Shown here: positions 56,544 through 64,000 of the stretch, one piece after another
Layout: the number at the start of each line of letters is the position of its first letter
Position numbering within the stretch: the first letter of the stretch is position 1
Notes under the pieces: generated by a model
Databases searched by the model: none
What the model was told of the DNA's origin: nothing
What the model saw: the letters and a program-made list of their open reading frames with translations, nothing else
Made by a program: the position numbers and the translations under genes
From: Geothrix limicola
GTDB lineage: Bacteria; Acidobacteriota; Holophagae; Holophagales; Holophagaceae
NCBI RefSeq assembly: GCF_030268085.1
Contig: NZ_BSDE01000008.1
Coordinates: 1 to 64,000, forward strand
Reading direction: 5' to 3'
DNA: 64,000 bases

Positions 56544-56984
56544 TCAATCTGACGCTACTTCGTCAATGTTCCCACGATAAAATGAGGCGTAGCATTCACC
56601 TGTTCCCCAATCCTCAACCTTTGCCCAGCGAATTTTTGAATCTACTTGCTGTTCTAAATACCAACCAGCGGCATCTTTGCCTGGATGAGCAGCAAGATCT
56701 TCAGTTGGATTTGACCCAATAATGCACCAACTGAGTTTGCACCTCGCTCCAGGAGCTATGTTTCGCAAGGGAATCTCTTCAAAAATCTCTCGATCCTTGA
56801 TCCAATCGTAGGCATCTTTATCAAATTGATCCCATTCTGATTCGGCCTGAGTAATTCCTTTTAGCATCATATCGTGGGCCGATGCTAAATCCATTTTAGC
56901 GGATTCTATTTCACTTTCTTTGCCCCGACGAAGCACCATAAGGGCCTTAATATGGAGTTTCAAACCGTTGAATAGAATTCCCAT
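56544..56984 (-). CDS. Small acidic hypothetical protein
   Basis: A 146-residue protein from ATG 56984, preceded by AAGGA; an upstream start at 57077 would overlap the next gene. It begins with a weakly hydrophobic helix, then a charged helical stretch (RGKESEIESAKMDLASAHDM), and ends with a mixed segment containing two Trp-rich motifs (KIRWAKVEDWGTGEC). No domain is recognised. It may be expressed together with the DUF3892 gene 83 nt upstream on the same strand. Confidence 0.6.
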   Translation of the reverse strand: MGILFNGLKLHIKALMVLRRGKESEIESAKMDLASAHDMMLKGITQAESEWDQFDKDAYDWIKDREIFEEIPLRNIAPGARCKLSWCIIGSNPTEDLAAHPGKDAAGWYLEQQVDSKIRWAKVEDWGTGECYASFYRGNIDEVASD

Positions 56985-57067
56985 TTGTAGTCCTTTTAGG
57001 AAGGGATGGACCATGGGTCTGGATCGATGGGAACCCAGCACACCTGTACCAAGACGATGAGCAAATC

Positions 57068-57364
57068 CTATGAACACTGCCCAAGCGAAAGCAAGTTGTC
57101 GTTCCAGGTCCCGTCAGCGTGGGTCCGAAGAAATGGTGCGCGCCCATCAGAAGGATGCACCACACCAACGTAGGCCCTCTTCTTCGTCTTGGAATCCACA
57201 ACATAGAAACTATGCGTCTTGGAGTCGATGTACTTGATAGCCTCTTCCCTGCTGATTTTCCAGGGTCTGCCCTGCCCTCCATCGGGACCGCCGATGTGTG
57301 TGATGTGTTCGTGCGCAGACTGAGGATGAGGCTTGGTAATGCAGGTGACTTGGTACTCGGGCAT
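57068..57364 (-). CDS. DUF3892-domain protein
   Basis: A 98-residue small cytoplasmic protein. The DUF3892 pattern is clear: an N-terminal strand (YQVTCITK), HITHIGGPDGG, REEAIKYID, a SFYVVDSKTKKRAYVGVV strand pair and the closing PFLRTHADGTWNDNLLSL. AAAGGATG precedes ATG. DUF3892 proteins are widespread small genes with no known function, frequent in accessory and phage-related regions. Confidence 0.88.
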   Translation of the reverse strand: MPEYQVTCITKPHPQSAHEHITHIGGPDGGQGRPWKISREEAIKYIDSKTHSFYVVDSKTKKRAYVGVVHPSDGRAPFLRTHADGTWNDNLLSLGQCS

Positions 57365-57571
57365 GGAAGCATCCTTTCCGGAATCCCTTTGATTCCTTAC
57401 GGGAGCCTATACCAGAGCGATATATCATCATTTATTTCCGCCGAACGGTGTAGCCCTCACCCCTGAACGGCGTGATCTCATCACCAAATCCACTACCAAC
57501 ACGTCTTACTGAGTCTTAATCACAAATATAATACAAAATCACGCATGAGATCTTCGGTCCCTTGGATCATG

Positions 57572-58060
57572 TCAGACATTCGGCTTTGCCTGATCCCCAA
57601 TCACCAACCACACGGCCCTTCCTTGCTTCTTAGCCTCACGGATCGCAGCCAAAGCCTGGGTCAGCGGAACCAACGCAGCATCCTCAGCGAGCGTATCGAC
57701 CTGAAGGATCTCGCCCTCTTTGAGCCCGGGAAGTAGATTTCGCAAATCCTGAATGTCCCGCTTACTCATAGCGGCTCCCTCGGACACCCCAGGAAGCTCT
57801 GGAATCTTGAAGCCCTTTCCTGATTCCAACGCGGGCATGGAAAGGTGAAACAGCTTGGCCAAGGCCGTAAGCGAGGCCCCGCTGGGCCTGCTGACATCCT
57901 TCTCCCATTCGCTGATGAGGCTCTGAGCACTGCCGAGTGCCTTTGCGAGAGTGCCTTGGGTCCAACCCCAGGCGAGACGAACAGCACGAATGCGTTGCCC
58001 CAGCGTGGTCAATCGACCCACTGGTTTCAGGGATTGGTACGCGCCCCGACTGGAAGTCAT
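57572..58060 (-). CDS. XRE-family regulator
   Basis: A 162-residue DNA-binding protein. ATG at 58060 is chosen because AGGAG is 7 nt upstream; the GTG at 58066 is too close. The Cro/C1-type HTH is at about residues 20-75 (LGQRIRAVRLAWGWTQ, SAQSLISEWEKDVSRPSGASL), followed by a C-terminal helical region of unknown type. A perfect palindrome lies 26 nt upstream of the gene, consistent with autoregulation. Confidence 0.9.
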   Translation of the reverse strand: MTSSRGAYQSLKPVGRLTTLGQRIRAVRLAWGWTQGTLAKALGSAQSLISEWEKDVSRPSGASLTALAKLFHLSMPALESGKGFKIPELPGVSEGAAMSKRDIQDLRNLLPGLKEGEILQVDTLAEDAALVPLTQALAAIREAKKQGRAVWLVIGDQAKPNV

Positions 58061-58085
58061 GGACACGCTCCTGAGAATTCAATAC

Positions 58086-58100
58086 TATCGGATTCCGATA
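58086..58100 (-). promoter_or_regulatory. Palindromic operator upstream of XRE gene
   Basis: TATCGGA-T-TCCGATA is a perfect 7-1-7 inverted repeat, 26 nt upstream of the XRE start codon, beside a T-rich tract. XRE repressors usually bind such sites, so self-control is the likely role. Confidence 0.65.
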
Positions 58101-58418
58101 TTCTGTTTTTCCCACCCCTCAACCCTTTCACGTTAGGGCGGGTTCGGTGGGCCTGAGCCATGATCCAACGTTACCAGAAGGTCCAGCCCAGGCCTGCTTT
58201 CGCCCGCAGGGAAACCCTCCTGTATGGCCTCGATCTCATCCACACGGTTTGATCTTTCGTCGGCTCACCTCCCCTGGCTTCTAGGGAGGGTCAACAGGGT
58301 TTTTCATTCTTTTCCGGATTCCTGGGTAACTCAGGTCATGGGTCATGAGTCCGTTGTCCTCGTGGTTCTGCCATTGGAAGGTCCCCGGGTGCCCAAGAGC
58401 ACTCCAAGGAGACCCACC
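58101..58418. other. Divergent intergenic region
   Basis: About 320 nt between the XRE gene and the four-gene operon. It contains no convincing frame; the open frame running from 58224 has no ribosome site before ATG 58419. It should hold promoters for both sides, but I see no clear -35/-10 pair. Confidence 0.55.
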
Positions 58419-58961
58419 ATGAGCAAGCTGTTCAGTTCCGGTTCCTCGAAGCAGGACCCGCCTGCTGTTTCCACTTCCAAGAAGAAATCCCAGATGGAGT
58501 TCTATCCCGGCAAGGGCCTGGGGAGCTACCACTGCTTCGGTCCCACCGAGGACAAGCAGCGCAAGCTGTTCCGCTCTGCCGTGCTCCAGTACGGTTCGCT
58601 CGCCACGCTTCCCAATGCGGACCAGGCCCTGGCTTCGGTCCTGCCTCGTGGCTTCGTCGATGAGGTCTCGGCTCAGGGTTGGACGCTCAAGGAAGCGATG
58701 CAGGAGGCCCAGGCCCACTACGCGGCGATGCCTGCCTCCTCGAAGCCCAAGCGCGATTCGGTGGATTTCGATACCCGGCGTCTCGCTGGGATCTTGGCTG
58801 CCCTGTCTCCGAACGATCCCCCTGCGGCACTGCTGACGGAACTGAAGGGGCTCATCGAGACCAAGGGCGAATCGGCATTGAAACACCTAGCCCGCATGGC
58901 CGAGGAAGCCGGGCGTGATCAAGAAGGCTTCATCTACCTCCGCAGGGTGGCCCGGTCCTAG
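58419..58961 (+). CDS. Hypothetical protein heading a four-gene operon
   Basis: A 180-residue cytoplasmic protein of unknown family. ATG at 58419 has AAGGAG 8 nt upstream. It starts with a Ser/Lys-rich tail (KLFSSGSSKQ), then GKGLGSYHCFGPTEDKQ and helices separated by DFDTRRLAGILAALSPNDPP. No membrane segment is present. The next gene starts 46 nt later on the same strand, so it probably forms one transcript with the three membrane proteins that follow. Confidence 0.75.
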   Translation: MSKLFSSGSSKQDPPAVSTSKKKSQMEFYPGKGLGSYHCFGPTEDKQRKLFRSAVLQYGSLATLPNADQALASVLPRGFVDEVSAQGWTLKEAMQEAQAHYAAMPASSKPKRDSVDFDTRRLAGILAALSPNDPPAALLTELKGLIETKGESALKHLARMAEEAGRDQEGFIYLRRVARS

Positions 58962-59007
58962 ACCGGGCTTTCCCATTTCCCACCAAACCCACCATCTGGA
59001 GAACCTC

Positions 59008-59568
59008 GTGCGAGTCCTGAAGAACATCCTCATCGCGGTTGGCCTGCTCATCGCGGCCCTGATCCTCGGTGGCCTCATCGACCGGATCAGCCCGCCTCGC
59101 CCCGGTGGTGATGGCATGGCATCGAGCATCGTTGGGCTCCTCATTTTCGGAACCACCCTATGGGCCAGCATCAGTACGAGCCGCCTCGAATTCCGTCGCT
59201 ACAAGACCGGCATGTCCTACCACCCGGTGACGATTTTCGTCCTTCACCTGATGTTCTGGATCGTCGTCTTCCCCTACTTCCTGACGGTCCGAGACAACAT
59301 TCGGGACGGTTCTTCCGAATTGAAGGATGAGTTCAAACACGAGGCGGTGCCGCCCGTGGCGGCTCCTGCTTTCCAGCGCATGCCCACCTCGGTGGTGCCT
59401 CCCCCGATTCCGACGGCACTGCCAGTGCCACCGCTCCTGCCGAGGCCTCAGGCCAGCACGGAGGATCGCTTCGAGCAGCTTCGGAAGCTGGCACAACTGA
59501 AGGACCAGGGAATCCTGAACGACCAGGAGTTCCAGGCAGAGAAACAGAAGATCCTGGGGCAGGCATGA
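59008..59568 (+). CDS. Membrane protein with C-terminal SHOCT domain
   Basis: A 186-residue protein from GTG 59008 (TGGAG upstream). Three hydrophobic segments lie in the first half (ILIAVGLLIAALILGGLI; IVGLLIFGTTLW; VTIFVLHLMFWIVVFPYFL). After a Pro-rich linker it ends in a SHOCT domain (FEQLRKLAQLKDQGILNDQE), a short helical hairpin that mediates protein contacts. Its stop overlaps the next start (ATGA), so the two membrane proteins are translationally coupled. Confidence 0.85.
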   Translation: MRVLKNILIAVGLLIAALILGGLIDRISPPRPGGDGMASSIVGLLIFGTTLWASISTSRLEFRRYKTGMSYHPVTIFVLHLMFWIVVFPYFLTVRDNIRDGSSELKDEFKHEAVPPVAAPAFQRMPTSVVPPPIPTALPVPPLLPRPQASTEDRFEQLRKLAQLKDQGILNDQEFQAEKQKILGQA

Positions 59569-60167
59569 GCCACCAGGATCCCTGGTACTACGCCACACCC
59601 CAGGGTGAACGCATAGGACCGATCAGCTATCAGGAGCTTCGAGCCCTGATCCAGGGCGGCAGGGTCTATCGAACCGACCTGGTGTGGGCCGCCCACATGC
59701 AGGAGTGGACCCCACTTGAGCGGGTTCCAGAGCTTGCTGGATGGGGGCGCCAGCTACCGCCTTCGGTGCCAGCCGGAGCCTCGTGGCAGACCACCCAGGA
59801 AATCATCGACACGATCCGGAAGCTGGAGGTGGCTTCCGGCGTGGTGTGGAGCATCATCGGCGGACTTCAAGTCCTTGTCCCGGTGCTGTGCCTGATCGTG
59901 CCGTTCCTGAGCTTCTCTACCGAGATGCTGGTGCTCCTGATCGCCGGGATCTGGAACATCTATGCCGCTCTGTCCCGGTTCAATCGGGCCAAGCTGGTTC
60001 AGGCCCGCCGCGCCTCCGTGGTTTCGTCCTTCGAAGGGATCACCCAACTCATCGTCATCGGGGTAGTGAACCTGCTCTTTGGAGCGGTGATCGGAGCCCT
60101 GTGGGTGATCGTCGACTTCATCAATCGAGACAAGGTGCTGCGGAACCGGCACCTCTTTGACCAATAG
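59565..60167 (+). CDS. GYF_2-domain membrane protein
   Basis: A 200-residue protein. The N-terminal GYF_2 (DUF4339) domain is clear (WYYATPQGERIGPISYQELR, then VWAAHMQEWTPLE). It is followed by two or three hydrophobic helices (LQVLVPVLCLIVPFLSF, MLVLLIAGIWNIYAAL and IVIGVVNLLFGAVIGALWVI). GYF_2 domains bind Pro-rich sequences; the preceding gene's product has a Pro-rich linker that could be its partner. It is coupled at the start to the SHOCT gene and lies 8 nt from the TonB-like gene. Confidence 0.88.
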   Translation: MSHQDPWYYATPQGERIGPISYQELRALIQGGRVYRTDLVWAAHMQEWTPLERVPELAGWGRQLPPSVPAGASWQTTQEIIDTIRKLEVASGVVWSIIGGLQVLVPVLCLIVPFLSFSTEMLVLLIAGIWNIYAALSRFNRAKLVQARRASVVSSFEGITQLIVIGVVNLLFGAVIGALWVIVDFINRDKVLRNRHLFDQ

Positions 60168-60175
60168 GGGCCGAC

Positions 60176-60766
60176 ATGGATAGCAAACCGAAGTACCGAA
60201 TGGGGCGAGGGGAGAAGGTCTTTCTCTGGGGAGTAGGAATCCTCGCCGGGTTGGTCGTCGCGGTGGCGTTACCGGCGCTGCTCCACCAACGCGAGCGGAC
60301 ACAGGCCAAAGCGGCCCAGGAGGAGGCAGCGAGGCAGGCCCAACCACCCATGCCATCGCTCGCACAGTCTTCACCAGCTCCAGTACCGGTCCAGACGGAT
60401 CCTTCACCGAATGGTGAGGTCCACCCCCAGCACCTAGGCGGCACAGATATGAACGACCACTGTGAGGGCATCCCCCAGGGCATGATCCCGTTGGTTCCCA
60501 TTACGTCTTTGGTGGAGATCCTTCCGAGGCCTGAGCTGGTCTACCCCGCTGAAGCCCAGGCCAAGAAAATTCAAGGCAAGATCCAGGTCGAAGTGACGAT
60601 CTCCACGGCTGGTATTCCCGTCACGGCCGTATCCCAGAATGGCCCCATCGTTCTCCGAATCGCAGCCGAGAACTGGCAGCTGAAACGGAGATTCAAGCCG
60701 CCCGTGTTCGAGGGCCTGGTCCAGCCTGTGAAGGTGGTCAACAACGTGACATTTGCGATCCAGTAG
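60176..60766 (+). CDS. TonB-family C-terminal domain protein
   Basis: A 196-residue protein with a single N-terminal membrane anchor (FLWGVGILAGLVVAVALPALL), a Pro/Gln-rich spacer of about 60 residues and a TonB-like C-terminal domain (VEILPRPELVYPAEAQAKKIQGKIQVE, then VTISTAGIPVTAV and KPPVFEG). In canonical TonB this domain contacts outer-membrane receptors. There is no ExbB/ExbD gene here, so energy coupling is uncertain. It is the last gene before a strong terminator. Confidence 0.85.
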   Translation: MDSKPKYRMGRGEKVFLWGVGILAGLVVAVALPALLHQRERTQAKAAQEEAARQAQPPMPSLAQSSPAPVPVQTDPSPNGEVHPQHLGGTDMNDHCEGIPQGMIPLVPITSLVEILPRPELVYPAEAQAKKIQGKIQVEVTISTAGIPVTAVSQNGPIVLRIAAENWQLKRRFKPPVFEGLVQPVKVVNNVTFAIQ

Positions 60767-60800
60767 ACGAACCGAGAGTCCAGGCAACAGCACCCCTCAT

Positions 60801-60833
60801 GAGAATGACCTCCACCTAACGGAGGTCATTCTC
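60801..60833 (+). terminator. Terminator of the four-gene operon
   Basis: A perfect 13-bp stem (60801-60813 with 60821-60833), a 7-nt loop and a T-containing tail (CTCTTTGG), 35 nt after the TonB-like gene. Confidence 0.88.
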
Positions 60834-60976
60834 CTCTTTGGCTATATTTCTCCTAGTGGTTTGAGCCATGACCAGGGAAGATGACGAAATTCTTGTTGCA
60901 TCTTCATACCTGATGGCCAATCACTCGACATCATAAAGGCCCAAGATCGGAGAGAGCCAAATGGGGGTCATATTCA

Positions 60977-62497
60977 ATGGCTGACTACTCACTAGACAGT
61001 CCCTTCGAATCAACGGGAACTTGGTGGCTACCGTCTGATCCTGATCGGAAGATTAATGGAACTATTCGGTACTCCGAGGAGGGAGCGCGTCTTGAGTTAG
61101 ACGATTCCTTCACTTCAATCGTGGGCCCTGTCTTTGGAGATCAATCAACCACCTTTGAGCGCATAGACGGCGAGACAGCTCTTGGTGTTCCGATGATTCT
61201 GTTTCATGTCCATCAGACTGGAAGGCACATGAACTTTGGCCCATCGGGTCTAAGACAGCAGGACCGCATGATCAGCAGTCGATTACTAATCGGCCATCAG
61301 ATTCCCGATGATGCTCGCTTCAAAAAGGTGCGATTCCGAATCCCGGGCTTACAGCACTGGCTTTCATCTCCCCTCGTTCAACGTGGGATCGAGAGGAAAG
61401 AGAATGATGGGTCAATCGTCTTTCATTACCGAGTGGAAGGTTCAGCAGATGAGTCCTTCAGACTCCCTTCCATAGCCTCTGATGTCACCTTCACCACCAC
61501 ATGGATCGAATCACGTGCACTCGATCCGTTTTCATGTTCTGTCGCCTCAGAAGCATGGGTAGAGTTATGCCCGGATGAGCCCCAACCACTAGATTGGCAT
61601 TTGAAACAATTCGCCACTCTCAACTACATGCTTTCGTGGCTTTCGAGCTGGTCTATGTCGCCAGACAAGATCGAGGGAATCAATGACCCACACTCATCCG
61701 TCTCCGTTCTGTACAGATTTCAGGACAGAAAGCCAAATCTATCACCGAGTCAGATCGATCTCTTCATCCCACGCCCTTTGCTCGGGATTGAGCTTGGGGT
61801 AGCACTTGTCAACTGGTTCGAGATCTACTCAAAAATTGAAGATCCATGCCGGCTAGCCATCAGCACCTCAGGCTCGAAAGAGTTATGGATTCACGTCGAA
61901 TTTTTGTCTTGGATGCAAGCTTTGGAGGGGCTCCACCGGTCAATCCTCGATGGGAATTACATGGACCCGAAGGCGTACGAACCTGTAAAGAAGAGCCTGG
62001 TTGACGCCATCCCCAACATTGTTGAGCAGGCGCATAGGGAATCACTCCGATCCCGAATCCGCTATGGATACCAATACTCTCTGAGGAAGCGTCTTGATGA
62101 ATTGACCAAGCGGCTTTCGGAACCGCTTCGGACAATCATCCTCGGCGAAGGAGGCCAATTCCCTGGATCTTGGGTTGAGACCAGAAATTATTACACCCAT
62201 TGGGACGTAGCTCTCCAACCTACTATTCTTGAACCCCCAAAAATGTACGAAGCTAGCTTCCGGATTAGCATTTTTGCTAGGGTGCTATTCCTTCAATTGA
62301 TGGGAATTTCTGATGAAGTTGTAATCCAAGCGTTAGGAGGCAGTTGTCACTTAGCCCAGTACCTTATCCAGCTCAATGCTCGTGAGCACCGAAAGCGCTT
62401 CCCGGATAGCACAGCTGGAGCCTTGATGTATGTTTCTGAGGCCTCCGCACCAATACAAGAAGTAGCTGATCCCGACTCGAAAGAGCCTGAAGTGTAG
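60977..62497 (+). CDS. ApeA-like HEPN abortive-infection protein
   Basis: A 506-residue protein. The N-terminal part has the ApeA_NTD1 appearance (TGTWWLPSDPDRKINGTIRYS) and the C-terminal helical domain carries the HEPN nuclease signature RxxxxH, Arg403-Asn-Tyr-Tyr-Thr-His408, next to a conserved-looking polar stretch. ApeA is a phage-defence protein thought to cut RNA through its HEPN domain. The gene is AT-richer than the chromosome and follows a terminator, so it is its own unit. The family call rests on pattern recognition, and the RX4H motif is directly visible. Confidence 0.82.
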   Translation: MADYSLDSPFESTGTWWLPSDPDRKINGTIRYSEEGARLELDDSFTSIVGPVFGDQSTTFERIDGETALGVPMILFHVHQTGRHMNFGPSGLRQQDRMISSRLLIGHQIPDDARFKKVRFRIPGLQHWLSSPLVQRGIERKENDGSIVFHYRVEGSADESFRLPSIASDVTFTTTWIESRALDPFSCSVASEAWVELCPDEPQPLDWHLKQFATLNYMLSWLSSWSMSPDKIEGINDPHSSVSVLYRFQDRKPNLSPSQIDLFIPRPLLGIELGVALVNWFEIYSKIEDPCRLAISTSGSKELWIHVEFLSWMQALEGLHRSILDGNYMDPKAYEPVKKSLVDAIPNIVEQAHRESLRSRIRYGYQYSLRKRLDELTKRLSEPLRTIILGEGGQFPGSWVETRNYYTHWDVALQPTILEPPKMYEASFRISIFARVLFLQLMGISDEVVIQALGGSCHLAQYLIQLNAREHRKRFPDSTAGALMYVSEASAPIQEVADPDSKEPEV

Positions 62498-62500
62498 GCT

Positions 62501-62854
62501 TCAATACTCGCCTGCCAGCATGCAGGTGTAGACGCGGGTTGTCATTTCATCGTTGGCGGGGTCCTCGCTGGCTTCGTTTGGCCCCCAGCTTCGGGCGTAG
62601 CAGTCCACCTTGAGATAGAACGTGTCGCCATCCAGAACCACCTTGAGCATGTCGCAATCGCCCCAGGGGTTGATGCCATCATCAGTCTGGGTCGGGCACG
62701 TTAACAGCCAGCGGAGAGCTTCGTATCCCCGTGGGTGATGGTGAACACCCCTCGTCACATATAGGCGGGCATACAGCGGCGAGACCGGATGCTCCTGTGA
62801 GAGCAAGCGTCGCCACCGTTCATTCTGGATACCGGCGCGGGTGATCATGACCAT
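62501..62854 (-). CDS. DUF3768-like protein, copy 1
   Basis: A 117-residue protein from ATG 62854, with GGGAGG 5 nt upstream. The C-terminal signature (NPWGDCDMLKV, DTFYLKVDCYAR, then SEDPANDEMTTRVYTCMLAG) follows the DUF3768 pattern. It is paralogous to the next gene on the same strand: both begin with an ITxxGxxNExWRR-type segment. Converges with the ApeA-like gene, stop to stop 3 nt apart. DUF3768 has no known function and is common in plasmids and accessory regions. Confidence 0.75.
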   Translation of the reverse strand: MVMITRAGIQNERWRRLLSQEHPVSPLYARLYVTRGVHHHPRGYEALRWLLTCPTQTDDGINPWGDCDMLKVVLDGDTFYLKVDCYARSWGPNEASEDPANDEMTTRVYTCMLAGEY

Positions 62855-62905
62855 CGGTGCCTCCCGCGACACCTTCGGCGCGGGCCGCACACTGGAACAA
62901 CGGCA

Positions 62906-63283
62906 TCACTCCGGACTGGAGCGAGACTCGCTGTATTCTTCCGTCAGCATGCAGCTGTAGATACGGGTCGTCAGGTCGTCATCCGAGGGGTCGTCGCTTC
63001 CGCGCCTCCGTCCCTCGCCTTGGGCAAAGCAGCTCACTAACAGATCGAATGACTCCCCGGCCACGACAACCCGGAGCCAGTCGCAATCACCCTCGGCATT
63101 GACCACTGGATCCAGTTGAGCCGGGCCCGTGAGGAGTCGGGCCAGTGCTTCCTGGCCGTGTGGGTGGCTCTGCATCTCATCTGAAACGATCACCCTGGCG
63201 TAACGCTCCGGCACCATGAGGCCGCACAGGAGCCGCCTTCGCCAGTATTCGTTCCGCATGCCGGTTGGTGTGATTTGGACCAT
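62906..63283 (-). CDS. DUF3768-like protein, copy 2
   Basis: A 125-residue protein from ATG 63283, with GGAGA upstream. It aligns by eye with the preceding copy along its length: MVQITPTGMRNEYWRR, then GDCDWLRVVVAGESFDLLVS and SDDPSDDDLTTRIYSCML. Only 51 nt separate the two genes, so this is a tandem duplication that has diverged strongly. Confidence 0.75.
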   Translation of the reverse strand: MVQITPTGMRNEYWRRRLLCGLMVPERYARVIVSDEMQSHPHGQEALARLLTGPAQLDPVVNAEGDCDWLRVVVAGESFDLLVSCFAQGEGRRRGSDDPSDDDLTTRIYSCMLTEEYSESRSSPE

Positions 63284-63887
63284 GGTGCTGTCTCCAGATC
63301 CAGCATCCGTGAGGCTTTCACTGAGGGGTACGGCTGGATTTGAAGCAGTTGATTGCTACGTCGAGAAGCCTGCCTGAGCCGTGTCTACGCAATGAATCCG
63401 TCGAAGACGCAGATCCGAATCGACTGCTCAAAAATCCAGCATCGGATGCAGGGAAGGATCACCCGTTCAAGCACTGATGCGGCTTTTGCTCTCCCCGCCA
63501 ATTCTGGAATCAAAGGAACGAAATCCATCAGGCCAGCGTCAAGGCAGAAAATCAAACCATGCGCAACAAAAAATGTTTGACTTTTCAGTGGTTTCATGAT
63601 CAAATTATGTTCTCGTAATTGTGCCCTGCATCGAACAAGCAGCCTCGGAGCCTTTTTATTAAGTTGCCTTAAACCACCTTTCACCAGGGGTCGGACATGT
63701 GCGCTCATTTTTCGATTTTTCAAGGCTACAGGCCCATTCAGTGGTTGATTCCCGGCCATTTCATAGGTCCGGATTCGACGTAGACCCCAAAATTACCCAG
63801 CTACATAAACCGGGAATGAAAATAGGTCACCGCCCAAAGGGCTGACCCTCTCATTCAAATTCTCTCGGTTGATTCAAAGCAGGCCAA
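63284..63887. other. Gene-poor stretch near right edge
   Basis: About 600 nt. A 124-codon minus-strand frame (63385-63759) has no clear ribosome site and no recognised domain, and an overlapping plus-strand frame is no better. I see no tRNA, insertion-sequence ends or CRISPR repeats. Confidence 0.5.
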
Positions 63888-64000
63888 ATGCTGGCCACCG
63901 GCGTTAGCTCTGCCTGCGAGTGCGGGCACCCCTTCCACCTCAACCGCGACACCCGAGTCCACCCGGCCTCCTGGGGAACCTCTGTCGCAAAACCACCAAA
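63888..64000 (+). CDS. Possible CDS running off right edge
   Basis: From ATG 63888 the frame stays open to the window end (37 codons). It has a CxCGHPFHLNRD segment reminiscent of a zinc-binding motif. There is only weak AGCAGG upstream. Too little is visible to assign a function, and it may be spurious. Confidence 0.3.
   Translation, partial: MLATGVSSACECGHPFHLNRDTRVHPASWGTSVAKPP

Noticed and set aside
63385-63759. 124-codon minus-strand frame
   Set aside because: No clear ribosome site, no recognised domain, and an equally open plus-strand frame overlaps it.

Overview
The window is about 64 kb of mostly high-GC bacterial DNA. Large TonB-dependent receptors, many secreted glycosidases and lipoproteins, an MdtABC-type RND set and dense high-GC coding with little intergenic space suggest an Acidobacteriota member, possibly of the Holophagae (Geothrix/Holophaga type). 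That placement is inference; no rRNA gene is present to test it.

1-18970: carbohydrate region. A TonB-dependent receptor (5' end outside the window) and a small outer-membrane protein are closed by a strong terminator. A same-strand run follows: GH109 alpha-N-acetylgalactosaminidase-like oxidoreductase, DUF3472 protein, ROK-like sugar kinase, LmbE/PIG-L deacetylase, GH101 endo-alpha-N-acetylgalactosaminidase, MFS sugar porter, GH112 galacto-N-biose/lacto-N-biose phosphorylase, and a beta-helix glycosidase remnant with an apparent internal deletion. A ROK-family regulator closes the region. Together they read as a locus that cuts the core-1 disaccharide (Gal-beta-1,3-GalNAc) from mucin-type glycoproteins, imports it, splits it with phosphate and processes the GalNAc.

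18970-41971: housekeeping and envelope genes. These are an amidase and hisS that diverge with overlapping start codons, an M64 peptidase lipoprotein, a CHRD lipoprotein, a receiver-only response regulator, a DEAD-box helicase, a MarR-controlled efflux cluster (MBL hydrolase, adaptor, two RND pumps), an APC permease, aspS, an NHL-repeat protein and a PEBP protein. Four copies of an intergenic inverted repeat built on 'CATTCGCG' units, and one analogous 'CACGGAG' repeat, sit between genes, sometimes inside apparent operons.

41972-46775: a lower-GC lipoprotein gene, then an ArsR/SRPBCC pair with two clear palindromic operators, a DinB-like protein, an F420H2:NADP-type oxidoreductase and a SprT-like protease cut short just after its HExxH motif.

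46776-64000: a patchy accessory island, mostly lower GC. It holds a three-gene RHS operon (small secreted protein, RHS polymorphic toxin, candidate periplasmic immunity protein), an HTH gene with palindromic sites, a reverse transcriptase of the defence/Abi kind flanked by a diverged 49-nt direct repeat and an attC-like structure, small unknown genes, a DUF3892 protein, an XRE regulator with a palindromic operator, a compact four-gene membrane operon (unknown, SHOCT, GYF_2, TonB-C) ending in a strong terminator, an ApeA-like HEPN defence protein and a tandem DUF3768-like pair. The most likely sources of undescribed biology are the reverse-transcriptase cassette, the RHS toxin tip with its partner, and the four-gene membrane operon.
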